Position numbers and translations under genes: made by a program | NCBI GenBank assembly: GCA_012514775.1 | Contig: JAAYZQ010000078.1 | Coordinates: 1 to 24,374, forward strand | From: Anaerolineaceae bacterium | Lineage (GTDB): Bacteria > Chloroflexota > Anaerolineae > JAAYZQ01 | Direction of reading: 5' to 3' | Length of the DNA: 24,374 bases | Notes under the pieces: generated by a model | What the model saw: only the letters and a program-made list of their open reading frames with translations | Told to the model about the DNA's origin: nothing | The model's database searches: none | In this document: positions 23,799 through 24,374 of the stretch, in pieces | Layout of the letters: every line of letters begins with the position of its first letter | Position numbering within the stretch: position 1 is the stretch's first letter

Positions 23799-23837
23799 TC
23801 GGAGACCACTTACGAACGGTTTTTGGGTGTGTGAGCC

Positions 23838-23866
23838 ATTATAGCACAGACCCTTTCCCTTGTCCA
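23838..23866 (-). promoter_or_regulatory. Promoter of the moaD-like/aor/moaD operon
   Basis: On the minus strand TGGACA (23866-23861, five of six bases of TTGACA) is followed after 17 nt by perfect TATAAT (23843-23838). The start is expected near 23831, giving a leader of about 220 nt. Confidence 0.8.
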
Positions 23867-23923
23867 ACCAGGGCCATACTGTATTCAAAGCTCTCTCCAG
23901 GATTTGGATCGGGGATAGAGATC

Positions 23924-23936
23924 ATCGATTATCGAT
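23924..23936. promoter_or_regulatory. ATCGAT-T-ATCGAT operator-like palindrome
   Basis: Two ATCGAT palindromes separated by one T lie between the divergent aor and moxR promoters, 24 nt upstream of the moxR -35. The form is that of a small protein-binding site. No regulator gene is adjacent. Apart from this and the two promoters, 23867-24046 shows nothing I can name. Confidence 0.3.
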
Positions 23937-23959
23937 ACTCGCTTGCACCGGCTCATAAG

Positions 23960-23988
23960 TTGCCGAATGGCCGGGAATGAGGTATAAT
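23960..23988 (+). promoter_or_regulatory. Promoter of the MoxR ATPase gene
   Basis: TTGCCG (23960-23965), 17 nt, perfect TATAAT (23983-23988). The same -35 and spacing occur at 14568-14596. The start is expected near 23995, about 50 nt before the ATG. Confidence 0.82.
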
Positions 23989-24046
23989 CCGGACTTGGCA
24001 AGACTTTTACAGGTTGGCGGCGCCAGGGGCCCTGGCATAGAAAGAG

Positions 24047-24374
24047 ATGAAAATGAGCTCGAGTTCGCAGCCCTTTCCTACGATCCCGGAGCTGGAACGC
24101 ATCCTCTTTGAGCACGCCTACGTGACGGACCGCACCCTCGGCACGGTGCTGTTCCTGGCGTTAAAGCTGGGCAAGCCGCTGCTGCTGGAGGGGGAGGCGG
24201 GCGTGGGCAAGACCCAGGTGGCCAAGACCCTGGCCGAGGTCCTGGATGCGCCCCTCATCCGCCTGCAGTGCTACGAGGGCCTGGACGTCAACAACACCAT
24301 CTACGAGTGGAACTATACCCGGCAGCTCCTCCACATCCGCATGCTGGAGGCCCAGAGCTGCGACATCGACGCCT
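24047..24374 (+). CDS. MoxR-family AAA+ ATPase (5' part only)
   Basis: 109 codons are visible before the right edge. The protein has the MoxR opening: a helix LERILFEHAYVTDRTLGTVL, then LGKPLLLEGEAGVGKTQVAKTLAEVL with Walker A GEAGVGKT (about residues 50-57). LIRLQCYEGLDVNNTIYEWNY follows, the segment typical of MoxR proteins that precedes Walker B. MoxR ATPases act as chaperones that activate or insert metal cofactors, often with von Willebrand factor A proteins encoded next door; any such gene would lie beyond the window. ATG 24047 and ATG 24053 are both possible starts, with only a weak AAAGAG upstream. It is divergent from the aor operon. Confidence 0.88.
   Translation, partial: MKMSSSSQPFPTIPELERILFEHAYVTDRTLGTVLFLALKLGKPLLLEGEAGVGKTQVAKTLAEVLDAPLIRLQCYEGLDVNNTIYEWNYTRQLLHIRMLEAQSCDIDA

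Noticed and set aside
23613..23888. Extension of the MoaD-like protein upstream (open frame to 23888)
   Set aside because: The extra part overlaps the promoter and structured leader, has no domain similarity, and the ribosome-binding site favours ATG 23612.
1..24374. CRISPR arrays, insertion sequences, phage genes or rRNA/tRNA genes
   Set aside because: I looked for spaced direct repeats, transposase motifs, terminal inverted repeats and conserved RNA sequences and saw none. The window reads as ordinary chromosomal metabolism genes.

Overview
This is a GC-rich bacterial window with tightly packed genes and classical sigma-70-type promoters: five exact TATAAT boxes, most at 17-nt spacing from a TTG-type -35. 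The gene set is a MetV/Hdr/FlpD cluster of the Wood-Ljungdahl methyl branch, a DUF2723 membrane protein, phosphate butyryltransferase, a CoA-transferase and a tungsten aldehyde oxidoreductase. It points to an anaerobic fermentative, acetogenic or syntrophic bacterium. I lean towards Chloroflexota (Anaerolineae-like), but this is inference from gene content, not proven by a marker.

Region 1 (1-11062, minus strand) is one long operon read from a TTGGCG-N17-TATAAT promoter at 11098-11070. Its order is hdrA (1032 aa), flpD (Cys form), hdrC, hdrB, hdrA carrying an inserted GltD-like domain (1527 aa), a second flpD, and metV, which runs off the left edge. The second flpD has an in-frame TGA exactly where its paralogue in the same operon has a cysteine. 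A bacterial-type SECIS hairpin follows it, so I read it as a 163-aa selenoprotein that a standard annotation would truncate at 80 aa. The cluster resembles the acetogen MetVF-HdrABC-MvhD methylene-tetrahydrofolate reductase complex, but with HdrA and FlpD doubled and an NAD(P)H-type module built in.

Region 2 (11063-14537) holds a divergent GntR/FCD regulator, which is the obvious candidate to control the hdr operon, followed by a family 2 glycosyltransferase and a DUF2723 polytopic membrane protein. The intergenic region carries a repeated TGGTACCCT element and an 8-bp inverted repeat.

Region 3 (14538-20989, plus strand) has an aldo/keto reductase overlapping an RlmI-like methyltransferase, then an M20 amidohydrolase, a phosphate butyryltransferase and a two-subunit family I CoA-transferase. 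The last three suggest release and activation of small carboxylic acids as acyl-CoA or acyl-phosphate.

Region 4 (21095-23866, minus strand) is a tungsten AOR operon: a MoaD-like protein without a terminal GG, then aor, then a canonical MoaD ending in GG. Its leader of about 220 nt is strongly structured and includes a compact four-way-junction element ending in a T run, a candidate riboswitch or attenuator. A perfect 30-nt palindrome precedes the second moaD and contains its Shine-Dalgarno sequence. The window ends with the start of a MoxR-type AAA+ ATPase (24047 onward, plus strand) behind its own promoter.
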